Positions 38,301 through 52,500 of a DNA stretch of 64,000 nucleotides are shown here, piece by piece. The position numbers and the translations under genes are program-made. A model generated the notes under the pieces. It ran no database searches, was not told the DNA's origin, and saw nothing but the letters and a program-made list of their open reading frames with translations. Each line of letters starts with the position of its first letter. Positions within the stretch are counted from its first letter, which is position 1. This DNA comes from Anisakis pegreffii. Taxonomy: Eukaryota > Nematoda > Chromadorea > Rhabditida > Anisakidae. Location: positions 1 through 64,000 of the forward strand of contig JAPYMA010000391.1 in NCBI GenBank assembly GCA_035041965.1, in the 5' to 3' direction.

Positions 38301-38994
38301 GTGAAGATATCGCTATAAATCATAACGTTTAAGCATCTTTCATAATTTATTTTTCTTAGAATAAACCACATCGAATTCAACATTATGTCGATTCTTTTGA
38401 TATTTCTTTATCGCAATTAACTTTCTCATCACCACCTCAACTGTTATACCGCTTTTCATTTTGGAATGAATCAGATATCAGCATTCTAGTTGTAACTCCA
38501 TCGTGTTTTGGATCTGATGGTGCTCGTTTTCAATCGAACTCATCGTTTCTGCATGGCTTAAAATATTTCTTAAAGGCAGTGCGCCTAGTAAGCAACAAGT
38601 GGCACTGCACTCTCTTACTTGTCAAAAGCGCAATGTCAAAAAACTGACAGAAGAAGATCGTATTTTTGTATCGAACGATTTTCAAGCAACAGCATCTCGT
38701 GTGCTTATAAAAATAATTTACGAGAAGAAGCGGGATTGATGTATTCGGATGAGACAGAGTGTGTATGCGTGACGAAGTGAACAAAAGAATTGTTTAAGAG
38801 CATAATTTCATTTTTGCTAACCTAAAGTATTTTCGTCGCTGTTTAGGGACATTCACAAGTGAAATGTTGCATAAACCATATTTTTGGACCAAACGGTTTC
38901 GTATCCTTCGAGAACCAATGCGCGGTGCTCTGAAGAATCGATTACGTTCTCGCGAATCGGACTGAACCAGCGATTTATTCTCAGAACCTTTCAT
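35307..38994 (-). CDS. Inward-rectifier potassium channel (Kir/IRK family)
   Basis: Core exons in transcript order: 38994-38822, 38312-38073, 37894-37751, 37069-36967, 36862-36579, 35808-35685, 35552-35307. Phases agree and give 437 aa. Visible features are [10 protein letters not shown] in the N-terminal domain, the slide helix and M1 ([17 protein letters not shown]), and the pore with selectivity filter TTIGYGFR at ~131-138. Two flanking cysteines follow (KPCIMN and SECPL), then M2, the PIP2-binding ARPIKRA and [20 protein letters not shown]. The immunoglobulin-like cytosolic domain has [27 protein letters not shown] and [13 protein letters not shown]. It ends in an acidic tail (DDEDEEYD). 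In M2 the rectification-controlling Asp/Asn position is Gln. The last exon contains a possible donor (ACA/GTGAGA), so the C-terminus may be spliced further. An additional 5' coding exon probably lies at 40780-40911; the exon at 38822 can extend to an acceptor at 39011. Confidence 0.92.
36052..36176. repeat. Long hairpin in a Kir intron
   Basis: Arms 36052-36092 and 36136-36176 (41 nt each) are inverted repeats with five differences, all transitions. The loop is 43 nt. The word CTGGTGATCATGAAT also occurs twice, in the loop and just after the right arm. It lies between exons 36579-36862 and 35685-35808. It could be a pre-miRNA-like hairpin in the host transcript or a short foldback insertion. 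Confidence 0.85.
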
Positions 38995-40667
38995 CGTCAC
39001 ATCCGTTACCACTACAATTTAAGCATAATGCAACTATCTCTGAGTCTTTTTTTTTTGTTATCAATCCTTTTTTCCGTAGCAAATTTTATACGGGCGATGC
39101 GATGGAATTCACAACATCTACTTTCACAACATGTGCATATTAATCGTCTTATGCCAGAAATAGTGTAAACTGAATATTAAGAACATTCAACTCCTTTCAT
39201 TGAAGAGATAAATCTCGTTGCTAAGTAACAAAGACTTCTAGGAATTTTACATAGAGCATGCAGCCATCGCTAGGAAATTTCTGCTTTCTGATTGCATTAT
39301 CATCAACGACATGTATGCATGACCTTATAATACTCGTACTTTCGACAATTATTGATTCATGGTTCAAATCTTATTGCAATACTTTATCAAATTAATTGAT
39401 GTGCAAAGCGCAATCTAAAGGAATTGGTAGGGAAAAATTAGAGTTCTTAATGAGCGATACAAAAGAGAGCATGAAGTTTAGATTTTTTTGGGTTTGAACG
39501 TTCGAAATTTTGAAGGAATTATGTGTTACATGCGCTTCACTGAGGTCAAGCACTATAAGATAGTTGAAAGCTATGCGACGATGAAGCCAAGCGAAAATGT
39601 TCAGTGGAAAGTCAGGTTTGTTTTGGAATTATGAGGGTTGAAATCGAACTTTTACGATTAGGACACATGAACGAAATCAATAACTGCATACGCACTTGAC
39701 TGTTACCATTGAACCTTTTGTGAAGAAAGAAATATTATATTGTGAGTGCATAGTTGCTTAAGTGTAGTGAAAAAAATGAGAGCATGAAATTGAAAATAAG
39801 AAGTTCAAAGAGGGTCTTCGATTAAGCACTAGTTATAGAGTATTGAGACCTCTGAAATGATGAGAATACATATGAAGTTAAACCAGAAAAATAATGTCTG
39901 GTATTTAGTGTGGATTTAGATTAGCAGCACATGCAATAGCTACGCTGATGAGCAAGTGAGATAGCAGTACGGCAGCCAGACGCTACGGTTTCACCCTAGC
40001 AAAAACCTTTTGCTTAATCCATTCTTTATGCATGGAACCATACGGATCCATTAAATGCTTAATTCCGATAAAGTGATACGATAAGGTAGTATGAATACAT
40101 TTTTTAAATGACCTGATTTCTCTAAATTTGCCAAGGTTGTTCGCAAGATTTGAGAATTATCCAACGGTTCGTTTGTTATCTATGGTCGTTGAAAGAGCGA
40201 TTGCAGAGATTTCATGTTGTTTCAGTCACAGTGCAACACTTCTCACAATTTGGGATTCTGATATGAAAAACTCATTCAATCAAATAATGCAGCCGTTTAC
40301 GACTCTGAGAAATGTTGCTTGATGCATTTTTTATACATTTTCACAACGAATCTTTTCATTTGGAAATTAGCGTCAAAAACTTGTTCGAATAACGGCCAAA
40401 CGTCAAGAAGAGAGTTGAACTGAATTTTCGGCGATGAAATAAATGGTAATGAGAAAGATGTGATTAACGCAACAGCATTACCATGCTATTATATTCGGTT
40501 GCTCTTGAACGATTTGTTAGTGGCTTGAAGCATACATACTGAATCAGTTGCATTAAACAACATATATGTATGTATTAAATCTGATAAATGTGCACTCAGT
40601 ATGGGAATGCGAATGAACATTATCACTGTGCACGTTGCCTAGACACTCACTAATGGCTACGATCTTA

Positions 40668-40670
<3 letters not shown>

Positions 40671-40753
<83 letters not shown>
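40671..40753. repeat. (AT)n microsatellite
   Basis: About 41 AT units directly downstream, in transcript direction, of the candidate 5' exon of the Kir gene. Confidence 0.98.
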
Positions 40754-40756
<3 letters not shown>

Positions 40757-40779
40757 GAAATGATTTGTAATATGCATAC

Positions 40780-40911
40780 GAAAGCGAAGGCGATGCAGAT
40801 TATTTGTTGCTTCACGGATTGGACTCGAATCGCGCACCGTGTCATCGTTCGTAAACGTTTGGATTGTTACATTATTATCATCTGCATCCTCTCCTGCTGC
40901 CTTATCATCCA
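40780..40911 (-). CDS. Candidate alternative/5' exon of the Kir gene
   Basis: The minus strand has a strong TTTTTTTCAG acceptor followed by 132 nt open in one frame (DDKAAGEDADDNNVTIQTFT, ending NNLHRLRF) and a GTATGC donor. It starts and ends in phase 1. The Kir exon at 38822 can begin in phase 1 after a TTGTAG acceptor (start 39011), which gives [13 protein letters not shown] with no frame break. The hydrophilic acidic sequence would extend the cytosolic N-terminus. Since it begins at an acceptor it needs another exon upstream, which was not found. It could belong to a different transcript. Confidence 0.45.
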
Positions 40912-40912
40912 C

Positions 40913-43900
40913 TGAAAAAAAGGCGTTTGATTCGGAGAAGTCGACTTAATCTTCGAAAGATTATGAAACAGTAAACAGCTCCTTTGATTTCATGAAATAA
41001 GTATTGAGAAGCCATCATCACAGACCTAATTCATTATGTTGTAGGGAGCACCGAAGTGATTCTGATACATTTCACAAAGGTGTGCGATTGGCATATGCAT
41101 TATGGTTCAAAAACAATGGACCAGTAGTGATAGTTAAGATTAACTACAATCTGACTGAACACATCTGCCCGACCAAAATGCACAAATGAATTAAAGCTGA
41201 TCTCAATCGAGACTGTTGGTGGTAGATATAAAATTGGACGCAGCTGATCGTATCATTTTGAAAACTGTAGCTCCTACTGAACTCATAATTCTTGAAAGTG
41301 TGCACAGAATGAATATGCTGATAAGGTTTGAAATGTTCATTAATGCTTGCAATGAGCTACGAACGCAATCAAAATTAGCGCATTCTTGGCGAACCGTTAG
41401 ACTACCAACCGGTAATAGGTAGGTGGAAGTTTTGGGGTCACGATTTTTCAAACATATATGCCGATAGCTATATAAATCGATTCTTTATAAACAAGATCGG
41501 ATTACGTCTTAGAGATTGATACAAACCGTTTCATCATTCTGAAAATTTGTAGTGCACCGTGCTTCACAGTGGATTCTATGAGCAATAGCACAAATTGTGA
41601 ATATCAAGATCATACTGCAAAAAACGACGAATTCACACGATATCAGTGAAAGCGATCAAATAGAGAAACAAACCATAATAATCAGCTCTGTTCTCGATAC
41701 AATCAGACATTGTTTTGCTTGCATTCAGCTTGTACAGCCGTTGACTATTTTCGAGTCGGCTTCACGCACTCACCGAATGTTCTTGATAAACTTTGAAACA
41801 CTTGACGACATTAAATTAGAGACTTCAACAACTCAGTTTAAAGTGACACCTCGCACAGTCGCTGAATACAGAGGAACGTCGTCAAATAACATGTAATGAT
41901 TAAATAAACAGATAAAACTCTAGCGAGAAACACTTGTTTATAGCGAAACGTAATCGTGTCAATGGTTTAATCATCCTGAACAAGCAAGATCCATTTAATC
42001 ACTGTGATTAAGTTAAAATTCCATGGGAAACAGTTCTTTTCACGCATCTTGTTAAGAGGGGTAAACGCGAACTAAATCACTCCCTGTGTTGGCTGAACGA
42101 CTATATGTGATCCTTACTGATGGCTGATTATCTCCGCAACGTGCTACTGAATGCTTCGGCGCTGTAAGACGCTTTGTCTACACCAAACGAAACATCGCAT
42201 TTACATCGTTAAACATATCGCAAAAGGTCATGACTTTACTTATCATGTCTTAAGAATTGAGTAAAACAAAAGCTTATACTCAAGCTAAAGGCAAGCATAT
42301 GAAAGATCATTTCTTTGTGAAACGCAAGTTGTGTACATGTAAGCATATGCACACATTTCATAAACTGGTGGTATGGTGTTTGTGAAAAGAAGGCGTATAA
42401 TTGAGGTAGAACTTAAATCGAGAAGGGTCTCAATTTAAATAAATCGGTTTGAAATACTTTTGAATAGAAGCATCATAATTTTGTCACATATGAAACAGCA
42501 TACTAACAATTTATGAATATAACAATCCTTTTGAAGATATTCATTGCATATACAAAGTCTCTGTGAGGATATGAACCGCCTATCATCATACAAACAATCA
42601 AATATTTCAAGACGAATTGATTTAATACTACTGCAGTTATTTACATATATCGATACACAATTGCAGTCATCAGTGTAAAGCTCTGCTCTGTGTTCATAAT
42701 TGCATTCAACGGATATTCGCTGATTTATGACACTGATCCACTCAAAAACCTTGTCACAATTCAGCTTTGATGATGACACTTACAACCGCAGCAAAATTTA
42801 TCTCGTTTAAAAACTCTATTTTTTTCCTTAATTTTACCGCTAAATGAAATGTTTTCCGTCGATTTGTTTCCTCAAATGAATTCATGCGAAACCTTCAACG
42901 ACAGAAGTCGTTTTTCAGCCATATAGAACACTAAAAATGATCATCGGTGAGCCCATTCGAATAGTATCACCAGCTTTCTTTACCTAATTGTTGTTATTAA
43001 TGGTAGACCAATAGACTGATTTCAACAACATTCTCAAATCGCAATAAACGCTCTAATGATGTGAACCTGTCGAGAGTTGAGCGGTAGAAGTATGGCACAG
43101 TACATCGAGAATTTATCAATCTCTTCAAATGAATCGACAGAAATGTCTCGAGTGCATTTTTAAATGACTTATTAGATTTTCTATGTTAGCATTCATGTCC
43201 GGATTCCAATGTGACTGAAGATTTATCTTCAATTCCCGTGATGGTTAGCTTAAATGTGGTAGTTTTGAGTGAACGAATATCTTCAATGTTCGAAAAGTAT
43301 ATAAGCGTTGACAAGAACAGACATTTATCCTTACGCTCAGATCTTTTAAAGAAACTCAAGCACAAAGAGATAAATAATCAAGATGGATGACCGTGAGTGC
43401 AAAGCTAAACGAGCAATAATAATTGAAGTCAGATGAGGCTATGTGTATTAATAAGTGCTGAAATTAAATATGAAATATGCTATGTGCATCAAATCAGCAA
43501 ATTATCACAACAGCTGCACATACTACATTCATAAGCCTACTTCACAAGTGATTATATTATGATGTTGACCATAATCAGACTTTGACATAACCGTTTCTAG
43601 CACCAACAAACATGACAAAGGTGAAGAAGCAGTTCAAAAAAAAACCATTGTCAGATGCTTTACCGATCCTAACAATCAAAAAAAAAAGAAACTTCAACAG
43701 ATCATTTTTGATTTAGAATCACTCTTTGAGATTGGGGTTCGATTTAAAAACCATGATTGATTGGATCAGCCTGTTTGATGACTGGAAAATATCAAAAGCA
43801 CTCTGTTTGAAGGCAACTCTTAATTCCTTTCATTTTTAGGAAAACGAGCGTAACAGCATTAACTAACTCAATCATCAGTGAATTAAGAAAGAAAAGATGT

Positions 43901-46900
43901 TATACGCGATGCGATATCTTTAGAAGCTTCATTCAAAGAAGCATACTGGAAAAATACGGAATCATTTTTCAACATGGAGAGATAAAGAGAATCGGGAACC
44001 GAAATTGGTAAATTTACCGGGTAGGGAAAAAATTAAAATAGTGCATTCGATATTAACACCTTCAGAAATGGTATGATAGCATAATATAAAAACGTCATTC
44101 GTTTCAAGGGCAATGGAATCAATATAATGCTTCATATAATTGCCACTGCATTGCTTTCCTTTAGCAGTATGATGTTCCATCAACACACGATTAAGCGCTT
44201 GCAAACCAAAAAAGAATTGGTAAATAATTTCGAAGTAAATGGCTCAATGAATTGTTTCAATCATCTTCAAACGAAACAAATGTACTGATTCCAAGAAAGG
44301 TAGTTCGGGCATTGTCTTCAGTCGAACGAACGTGTGCTGACTATATACTATATTTGACGAATTTGTTTTCATAAAAATGATCGTAAGATTATTATGTAAT
44401 GTTCAGATCAGTTAACTGGATAGCACAACAAACGCTTCCTCAATGAATCGTTCATATGAAAAATAGGAAATGTTAGATAAGAAACGACTGTATCATAACA
44501 GTGACGTTTTTCAAAATGACGACTGTGAAGAATGCATTGGAGCAAAGCAATACCAATATTAAAAATGAATTCGAAAGTGAAGATGTGCTTCTCGACTGAA
44601 TTTTTTCTACCAAATTTCTGATTGCAATTTCGAAGATTTTTATGGACTGAAAATTGGAATGAACAGCCCTTTATTTTACAAATACGACAGCAACTTATTG
44701 ACATTAATATAATCAAACAGAATGAGATGGATTGTAATATGACTGGCTCATTGTATGGTCAAGCAAGTCTGGTGTCAGTTATGTGATGATGACTGCCCAA
44801 GAACAAAAAAAATCAATGTTCCAATATTGTCAGAGAATTCGTAGTATGCGCATGCACCCAAGTGATATGCTGATAATTGGTAATAGAGCAGAAATATACA
44901 ACTGAGTCCTACGTAATGGAGTTCTATGGATGAATGAGCAAAATCAAATATGAAGAGTATATCGATATTTCATCATGGCTCAAGTTCATTCATGAATCCT
45001 TTTTTCAGCGCTGATGTGCTCATCAGTTTTATCTTTTGCCGTTTTAAGATCATTTTTATGCACTTCGCAAGAGGTTCACATTAATGACAAGCGGAGAGAA
45101 GAATGCTCGACTGCACTGAAAACGAATGCAATGAATATTTGATCGGTTATCAGAAATAATTCAAACTCATTTCTATAATCAACTTTTTTGAACCATTAGT
45201 TCTTAACTGAGAATCCGTTGCTTCAATGAGCACCGATGAACCGAAATAGACTGAAAAGTAGACTGATCTCATATCGATAGGATTATTCGATTAGAAGATG
45301 ATGCATCTGCTATTATCACCGTGGTAGATTCAACGAACAAGCTCATCGCATTGTAAAATTGAAGCAGTGATTATTCGCACGAACCTTCACAGGAGACGTA
45401 AATCATCTTATGAAAGCACATTAAAGTAACGCCACATTAGCTGGCATGAAATAAAATATAAAAATTTCATAATGAAACGAGAAACGAGTAATCAATCTCC
45501 CGTAAGCGAGTCATGAAATTAAAACGAATAAACAGAAGCGCACTTGAGACGATATTTGATCGGCAGAAAATTGTACAAACTTCCACTTTGAATTGTTATT
45601 TCGTACGCACTCTAATAAAAATGGATCATCAGTTTTCCGTGAACGAATAAACCATATTATTTCTAAACAAGAAGAAACACAGTCAGAATCAAGACAAGGA
45701 GAAATATTTATTTTTCTCATCACGGAATGCTTTGTGCTTCCTCGGTTTACATGCCACCCTAGACCGTAAACCGCGTTCTTGTGAGCAGCTAGATGAAACA
45801 AGTTATGTGTCAAGTATGGTCATCACTCCCAAGCTATACATCTGCATCTTCAAAGCTCGAGATATCCTTTGATAATGGATACCTGTCTAGGCTAGCTTCA
45901 AAGATTATCTGGTATTTTCGTGTTATACTACATCTTCATTTTTCAACTAAACATCACTTCCAAAAATGTTCTCAACAAGAAAGATCAATCCGAAAGTATT
46001 CTCGTACGGTACAAGAAAACTTTCAATTTTTCTCTGAGACTGATTGTGAAATAAGGATCATTGGAAAGAAGATGAGATTTTATTGAGCACTGTTGAAGAA
46101 ATTCAAAAAATTATCGTCTAAGATGACCGATGTGTGTTATAAAGTCAGTAAGTGTACAACTGCACCAGGATGAAATCAAGAGAAGTGAACGAAATCGTGA
46201 TGATCAATATGCTCTTTTGGAATTGGAAGAACAATGACAATCTGGTGCAGAATTTCATAAAATTAGTTTATCTGTAAAGATGAAGAGCAATGAATGTTTA
46301 TATTGTATAAAGATACCTTTTGTTCACACAAGCCAGTCACCGATTCGAAGTTCACGCTTAACTTGATGAAACAATGGCGTGACCTAGGAGATGGTGCCTA
46401 TTCGTATCTCATTATTGTAGCGTTATCAGAATCCATCTGAATTGGACCTTCAACGCAGCAATAGCTAAATTCGAAGTGACTGACTGATCAGTTTCCACCT
46501 ACAATTGACGTCTGTCAGTGAAGTGACCGTTTAGTATGCATTTCATTTTATTGGTGATAATCTGTTTTTTTTCTTTTGTGCGAATATCGTAGATATTTGA
46601 GAATGGGCTGAACTGAATTTGAACTGATCCTTAAGGATCTATTAGCAATTCATTTTTAAACTGATATTGGTGAATGAAAGTCGACCGAAAATGACATTAA
46701 ATCAATGATCACGAAAGTCTGAGCTACTATTCGCCAATGAGTTGCATTATGAAACGAAATGAACAAATTCAAATTTTATTTCACAAAGTTATCACTGAAA
46801 TCGACAACAACCCCATATTTCTGGATTACGTATCAACAAATACATGAGCAACCCTTAAATTAGAGTTTTACATCTGGGATCGTAGTAACTGCTCAGATAA

Positions 46901-48425
46901 TTTAAGTCATGTTCTATCACTGCATCATAATCTATCACAAACTCAACGCTGATTTTTAGTGCTGATATCACCGATGATATGAGTGAGATGCATCTCGAAA
47001 TGTGCAAACTCCAACTTCGACGCTGTTATTGCGATTTAAATCAACTGATTAGGAATAAATGTGTATTTTACTTTATTGGTCCCATTTAATGCCCGTAATA
47101 TTTTCTTTTGCACCAATGAATAACAACTATTTATTGGTTTCAACAGTGTACCGTAGTCAAAAAAGCTCCGAATCAAATAATTCGATCCCAACACGATGCC
47201 ATTGGAGAACTTAACTGTCGAAAGTTCACAGTTAGACATTTCGTTACACCAGCAAAAGAACCGATTTCAACCTAATTTACATCATGATTCATTCCGAATT
47301 CCGTAAACATCAACTAATTTTGTCGAAAATTTCAGTTAGAATCACCACTGCAATACTGAAGTGATGAGATAGAATAAATAGAAACATTCAGAAATGCCTT
47401 GTAACAATAGATTTGTTTTCTATACCAAATATATAGTGCGTTAGGTATTTAGAACCGAATTGAAATTAGGTACTCAAAACAGATGGAAAATTATTCATAT
47501 TGATTGTGAGATGAAGAACATCATCTTTGAAAGTGAATAAAATAAATGGAAAATACGGAGAGTGAACAGAAATGAATTGTTGGTTAACTGAGTACTTGTG
47601 CAAATATTGTTTTCTCAATTCAATCAGTTCGTATAAATAAGACGCGGTCTCCAGAGGGTGATCATTTCATTTTCGTTTCTTTGGACGCATCTTTGAATGT
47701 GCAAAAGAATATCAATGTCATGAGCTTTTAAAATACAACAATGGGTAATTCCTTATGAAGGTCTGTTCAATGAACATCAATTTATTCAAATTCATTTCAT
47801 TTGATCCTCAAAAATGTGCATCATCAAACATCACTTCTTGCGCAAAGAATCCTACCACTCTTCGCTTAGCAAATGCATCCCTCCATATCGTTTCATTCAG
47901 TTCACCTACTGATGTGATGTGCATAGTTCAAAATCAACACTGCTTCTGAAAGTTCACTACAACTGATAATGATTTATTCGTAAGAATCTCTCTAAACATA
48001 AAATGCGAATCTTTCTCATAGAAGCATTAGTATCTTTGCTGGGATCAGAGGGCACTAATTGCTTAATTACCAATTCACCCCTGAGAACTTGATTAAAATG
48101 TCAAGAAATCATTGTTCCATGACGAGCGTTAATGACCGAAATTATTGACAGCAAACAAACCATTCATTAATGATGAGTTGCACAATTGAGATTTTCATGC
48201 TTTCAAACAGCATAATAACGTTCAAAATTTGGATCAATCACCCCGCACAAAAATCCTCCATAGGGTCATGGATCGGGATGATAAGTCTTGAGGGAATCTC
48301 TCTCCTTGGAGCGGACAACTGATCTCAAAAATCTCAGGTACTCCGACCACAGGCCTCCTATCTATACATCACTACAAATGTGAGCTATAATTGAGGTATG
48401 ATACATCCATGGGCTATAATTCTAT
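40913..48425. other. Large unassigned region upstream of the Kir gene
   Basis: No gene was recognised in about 7.5 kb. Several frames of 80-114 codons are open, including minus 42435-42779 (eleven cysteines), minus 43962-44204, minus 44408-44716 and plus 41216-41422. None shows a known domain, and no chain of compatible splice sites was found. Some may be Kir 5' exons or parts of a fast-evolving gene; most are probably chance. Confidence 0.35.
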
Positions 48426-48433
48426 CTTGAAAC

Positions 48434-48578
48434 TAGTGTTGTACGGAGAGTCCTCGAATTCGGGTCCCCCCGTCCCTGACCATTTTCGAGCCGCAGCTAT
48501 TTTCGGGGACTGTTCCCGTTTCTATAATGTCCTCGATTCTCCCCGTCCCCGACTTTTTCCCGTCCCCACATAACACTT
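48434..48578. mobile_element. GC-rich 145-bp MITE, copy 3
   Basis: Begins TAGTGTTGTACGGAGAG and ends GTCCCCACATAACACTT, with the internal motif CCCCGTCCCCGACTTTTT. The flanks CTTGAAAC (48426-48433) and TTTGAAAC (48579-48586) form an 8-bp target-site duplication with one mismatch. No coding capacity. Confidence 0.85.
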
Positions 48579-48719
48579 TTTGAAACTACAGTATTCATGC
48601 TGAAAAAAGAGCACAACAAATACTTTTACCAATAATAATGACAATAAAAAGTTTGTAAATCACACAATGAGCATTGTTGTGCCTATCCAATGCACATTCT
48701 CTCACATATCAATTCATAT

Positions 48720-49542
48720 TACTATAAAGCCCGAGCAGTAGGTTGCGGCGATACACCAAACACATTTTTCGTCCTTTTACTATGAATTTCCATACTCTGA
48801 CGACGAGAAATCTGAATCCTTCATCACCGCGGCCTGCGGCTTGAAGTATTTTGTGTTGCCATGTTTGAAGAAAACTGTTTCAAAAATTTTTCAAAATTAT
48901 ATTCCTTAAGGTACAAACGCAGAGTGGGAAACCCTCGCGGTGCTTCAAAATCCATCCTTTCCGCGTAGGGTTCCATTCAAGGAATCAGCTCCGCAGTTGC
49001 ATCCGCCGGATAGATGAATCATCAAAAATCGTCGCTGGGTCTCCGCATAAGAACGGCCGACCCTCTTCCGAACAGTATGATTTACATATTACGAATGAAC
49101 TAATAGAAACATTATCAAAAATAAGGCCACTTAAGCGGGAAATACTGAATCCTTTTCCTGCAAAAAGCTTCCTCTGAGTGATCGCAGTCAATCGCAAATG
49201 CCCAGCTGACTCTGCCTTTGCTGAATTCACACACTTTCGTTTGCGATTTTGCAGTGCAGATGAAAAATCTTTTAAAGAGTCAACGATGTGCTGTTGAACG
49301 AAAATGCAGTATTGAAACGATGTCATTCCGTGATACACACTTACATACATGAAAGACTGTAAAATAGTTTTCGAATGAAAGCATTCTTTCAGAGAAGCAA
49401 TCAAATGAAAAGAATGCGTAATAAAATTGTACTTCGTGAATGTTAGCAATTTGAATGCATTAGCAACAAAATTAAAATGTTGGAAATATAAACTGAACAT
49501 GAATGAGAGAGAAACGTTTTCAGGAGTAGCGAAAAAAAACAA
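48720..49542. other. Coding-like block of unknown identity
   Basis: On the minus strand, 49542-48985 is open for 185 codons, far longer than any other frame in the AT-rich surroundings. On the plus strand, ~48868-49177 is open for about 100 codons in one frame (NQLRSCIRRIDESSKIVAG, then ITNELIETLSKIRPLKRE). ~48735-48890 is open in another frame (YYEFPYSDDEKSESFITAAC). Base composition is locally GC-richer at 48720-49260. No domain was recognised. It could be an exon, a retrocopy or a transposon fragment, and the coding strand is undecided. Confidence 0.4.
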
Positions 49543-49599
49543 TTGAATGATTCAAGCGTTACGACTTTCTTCTAACAATGAATGATTGTGAAGGGCATG

Positions 49600-52500
49600 G
49601 AAAGATTTAGAATTGCTCAATAACTTTATTAGTTACACAAAGTGCTCGGCAGTATTACTGTTAACGTTCGTGCATATCGCTTTGAGTGTGATAAGGTATG
49701 ATACCAAATAAGCTAATTTCAAATGAGCTAACGAAATGTTGTGTACGAGAAGTAAAAAAAAAGTAGTTGACTTGCTATTAGTATGTTCGTGTGATATATT
49801 CAGCCAAGTGAAAAAAGCACAGTAAACGAGTAACCGAAGTATTGAGGTGAATCATGCAGGGCTTATTTCATTTTCTAAGGCATGTAAGCTTCAACAGTTG
49901 CCGGCTGATATACTGCTTTATAATTCGCAGCCTTTTCAAACTGGTTCTTTACATGCCGTTCCTTTCATGTGCATTAGCTAAACCTACAAAACTGCAATAA
50001 AAATATGACGTTCTAACATTCAATTAGTAGTTATCGCTCCTAATTTACAATTGATTGAAAAAGAACCATACTCATTGATATCAGAACACCTTAGATATGA
50101 TCGCATGTTTATTTTGGTATGCACACATTCACAGATTCGTTATAAGTGCTTACGATAAACGTTCATCTGAAGAATTGACTCACCATAAGCAAATATGTAA
50201 TGGACCATCGAGTCAGTAGAAAAATATTTCGGAGAATCAGTTCAATTCAAAAGGCATAATTAATTTAAAGAGAGGAACCTGTGACCTAAAGGCTGAGCTA
50301 ATTTGAGGACGAATTAGAATTATCTAATCACTGTTAAATCGTGTAGATGCGGTACAGATATGCTGAGGCTTTGGATAAGAAATCACGATGAATATGGGCT
50401 TCTAAGAGCAGCTCCGATTGAAAATATGGAAATTGCTTGTAATGATCTTGAAATGCAAGCCTCGTATAATTTCAAAGATACGCAATAAATCAGAACATTA
50501 TGTTCTCAAAAAACAACTGTCCCATCGTTGCAATGGTTGTCGACCGTAAGTACAGAATTAATTGGAAAGAAATGAACGTTTTATGCTCGCAGTGGCATTT
50601 ATCGTGTGCAAACATAAGCCAAATGTATTTGTGAGTAACACACGATGACTTTTCTCACGCGTTCGCTTTTATTTCTCGACAATTTTTTAAAGAAATAATG
50701 CAGTTGATCTGTTTACGGACGATAAATTGCGTTCATTATTTCTTACATGTACAAAAAGCTGAAGTCGAGCAAAAAACATTAGTCGGATGACGCGAATCAC
50801 TTTAGCAGCATATACGAACTGAACCATTGAAAAGTCAAAACATACTACTGCGGTTACAAGAAGAAGCAATGCCGACAAAAGAAATAGAATAATGTGATAT
50901 GCTGCTATACACATAGAGCAGAGCCACTGACGAAAATGCGATAGCAGTTGCATTTGCAAATGTTATCGCATGTGAATGATATCAGAAAGACGGGTAACAA
51001 TCCAGCCATGACAGGATCAATTAGACAGTGTGCTCATTTTTTGACGAAGCCAACTGAAAAAGGCAAACGTTTCAAATATTCGAGTAATTGTGAGAGCTCA
51101 TCACAATTACTAAACGTTATTTCTCCATTAAAAGCCCTCTCTTTGATCGATATATCTTCGCGGAAAACATTTAATAACAATATGCTCCTCGAACACCATC
51201 TGAAATTGGTTCTAAATGCTAAGAGTTGCTTTTCATTCTGTGTCTTTCAGTCACTAGAAATATCTCATTTATTTTGAGCTGAAGAGGGTTGTTCCTTTAA
51301 TGGAAATTTCTGTACTTGAAAATGCATGTATGAATAAGGCAGTTCATGATTCACAACAAATTGAATTCACAGAGAAAGTCTTTTAACGTTGCCTCAATTA
51401 TTTTGCTCGATATGACAATGCAGCTGAAGACTCATTTCAATAGTATTGCTACTTTTAGAGAATCCTCACATCAGTTTTATATAGTTTTCCGGATTGAATC
51501 ATAATTGAACCACTGCAATTTGAGCACAAACCTGATGCGATGAAGCAATGACTTGATGAAAGGCAATTAAAATGAAAATGAAAATCTTTATTTGTGAAGA
51601 ATATGAATTGAATACTGACAACTACGGGAAGCAACCGATTGAGATGTTTGTTGTACCAATCATATCTGGATATAGTGTAATGATATGTTACACTTTTGAC
51701 ACTCTCATCCTTTGCTTCCACATCCATCAACCATATCTCATAATAAATCACAAATTACTGCTTCTTCGTCATGAATTGAATCTTAATAAGCATACACTTA
51801 AATAGTTCAGTGATCTACGAACATTACTATTCTAAATTCACACATACAGGCCATTCTCAGACAGCTCAACAGTACGAGCAATATACGCTGAAATTAAATG
51901 AAACAATCGGTGATTAAAAGAAATTACGCAAGCCAAAAAGCAGATATGGCGATAATAACCGAGGAGAAACATTTGAAAGTTTCCGAAGTTACAAAGTTAT
52001 GAAAGTTACAATTTCATCTCAGCAATCCATAAATTTATAAATCTACATAGAGCCATCTACACGAGATCGTTTCAGTCATAAGCAACTGCACAATTTAGTT
52101 TTGGAACGAACAATCAACTCAATAGAAGTGCAAAATAATGATATTTGTTTGGATCAAGCGAATTCTACAAAGAAAGCAGTTCTTCTTTCCTATTCGTTTT
52201 TCTCTCTTCTTTTACTCATCTTCGCATAGCATTCTTCAGTCCCTTATTGCAGCTATTTCATGCAACATTAACGCATGTCTGCTGTTTGCTTCAACATGTC
52301 GATGATGCTCAACTCATTTCGATCAAATTTGAGCAGAATTTAATGCAACAAAGATGATGCTTTGTTGAAAAAATAAGTGAATCGGTCCCTAGCTACGTAG
52401 CCATCAATTAACTTGCGGATCAAGTTAGATTACTGACTCCTTCCATTCCTCCTTCCCCCCTTTCCCCCACTCGCATTTTTAGGTAGGTATTGAGCGCAAT

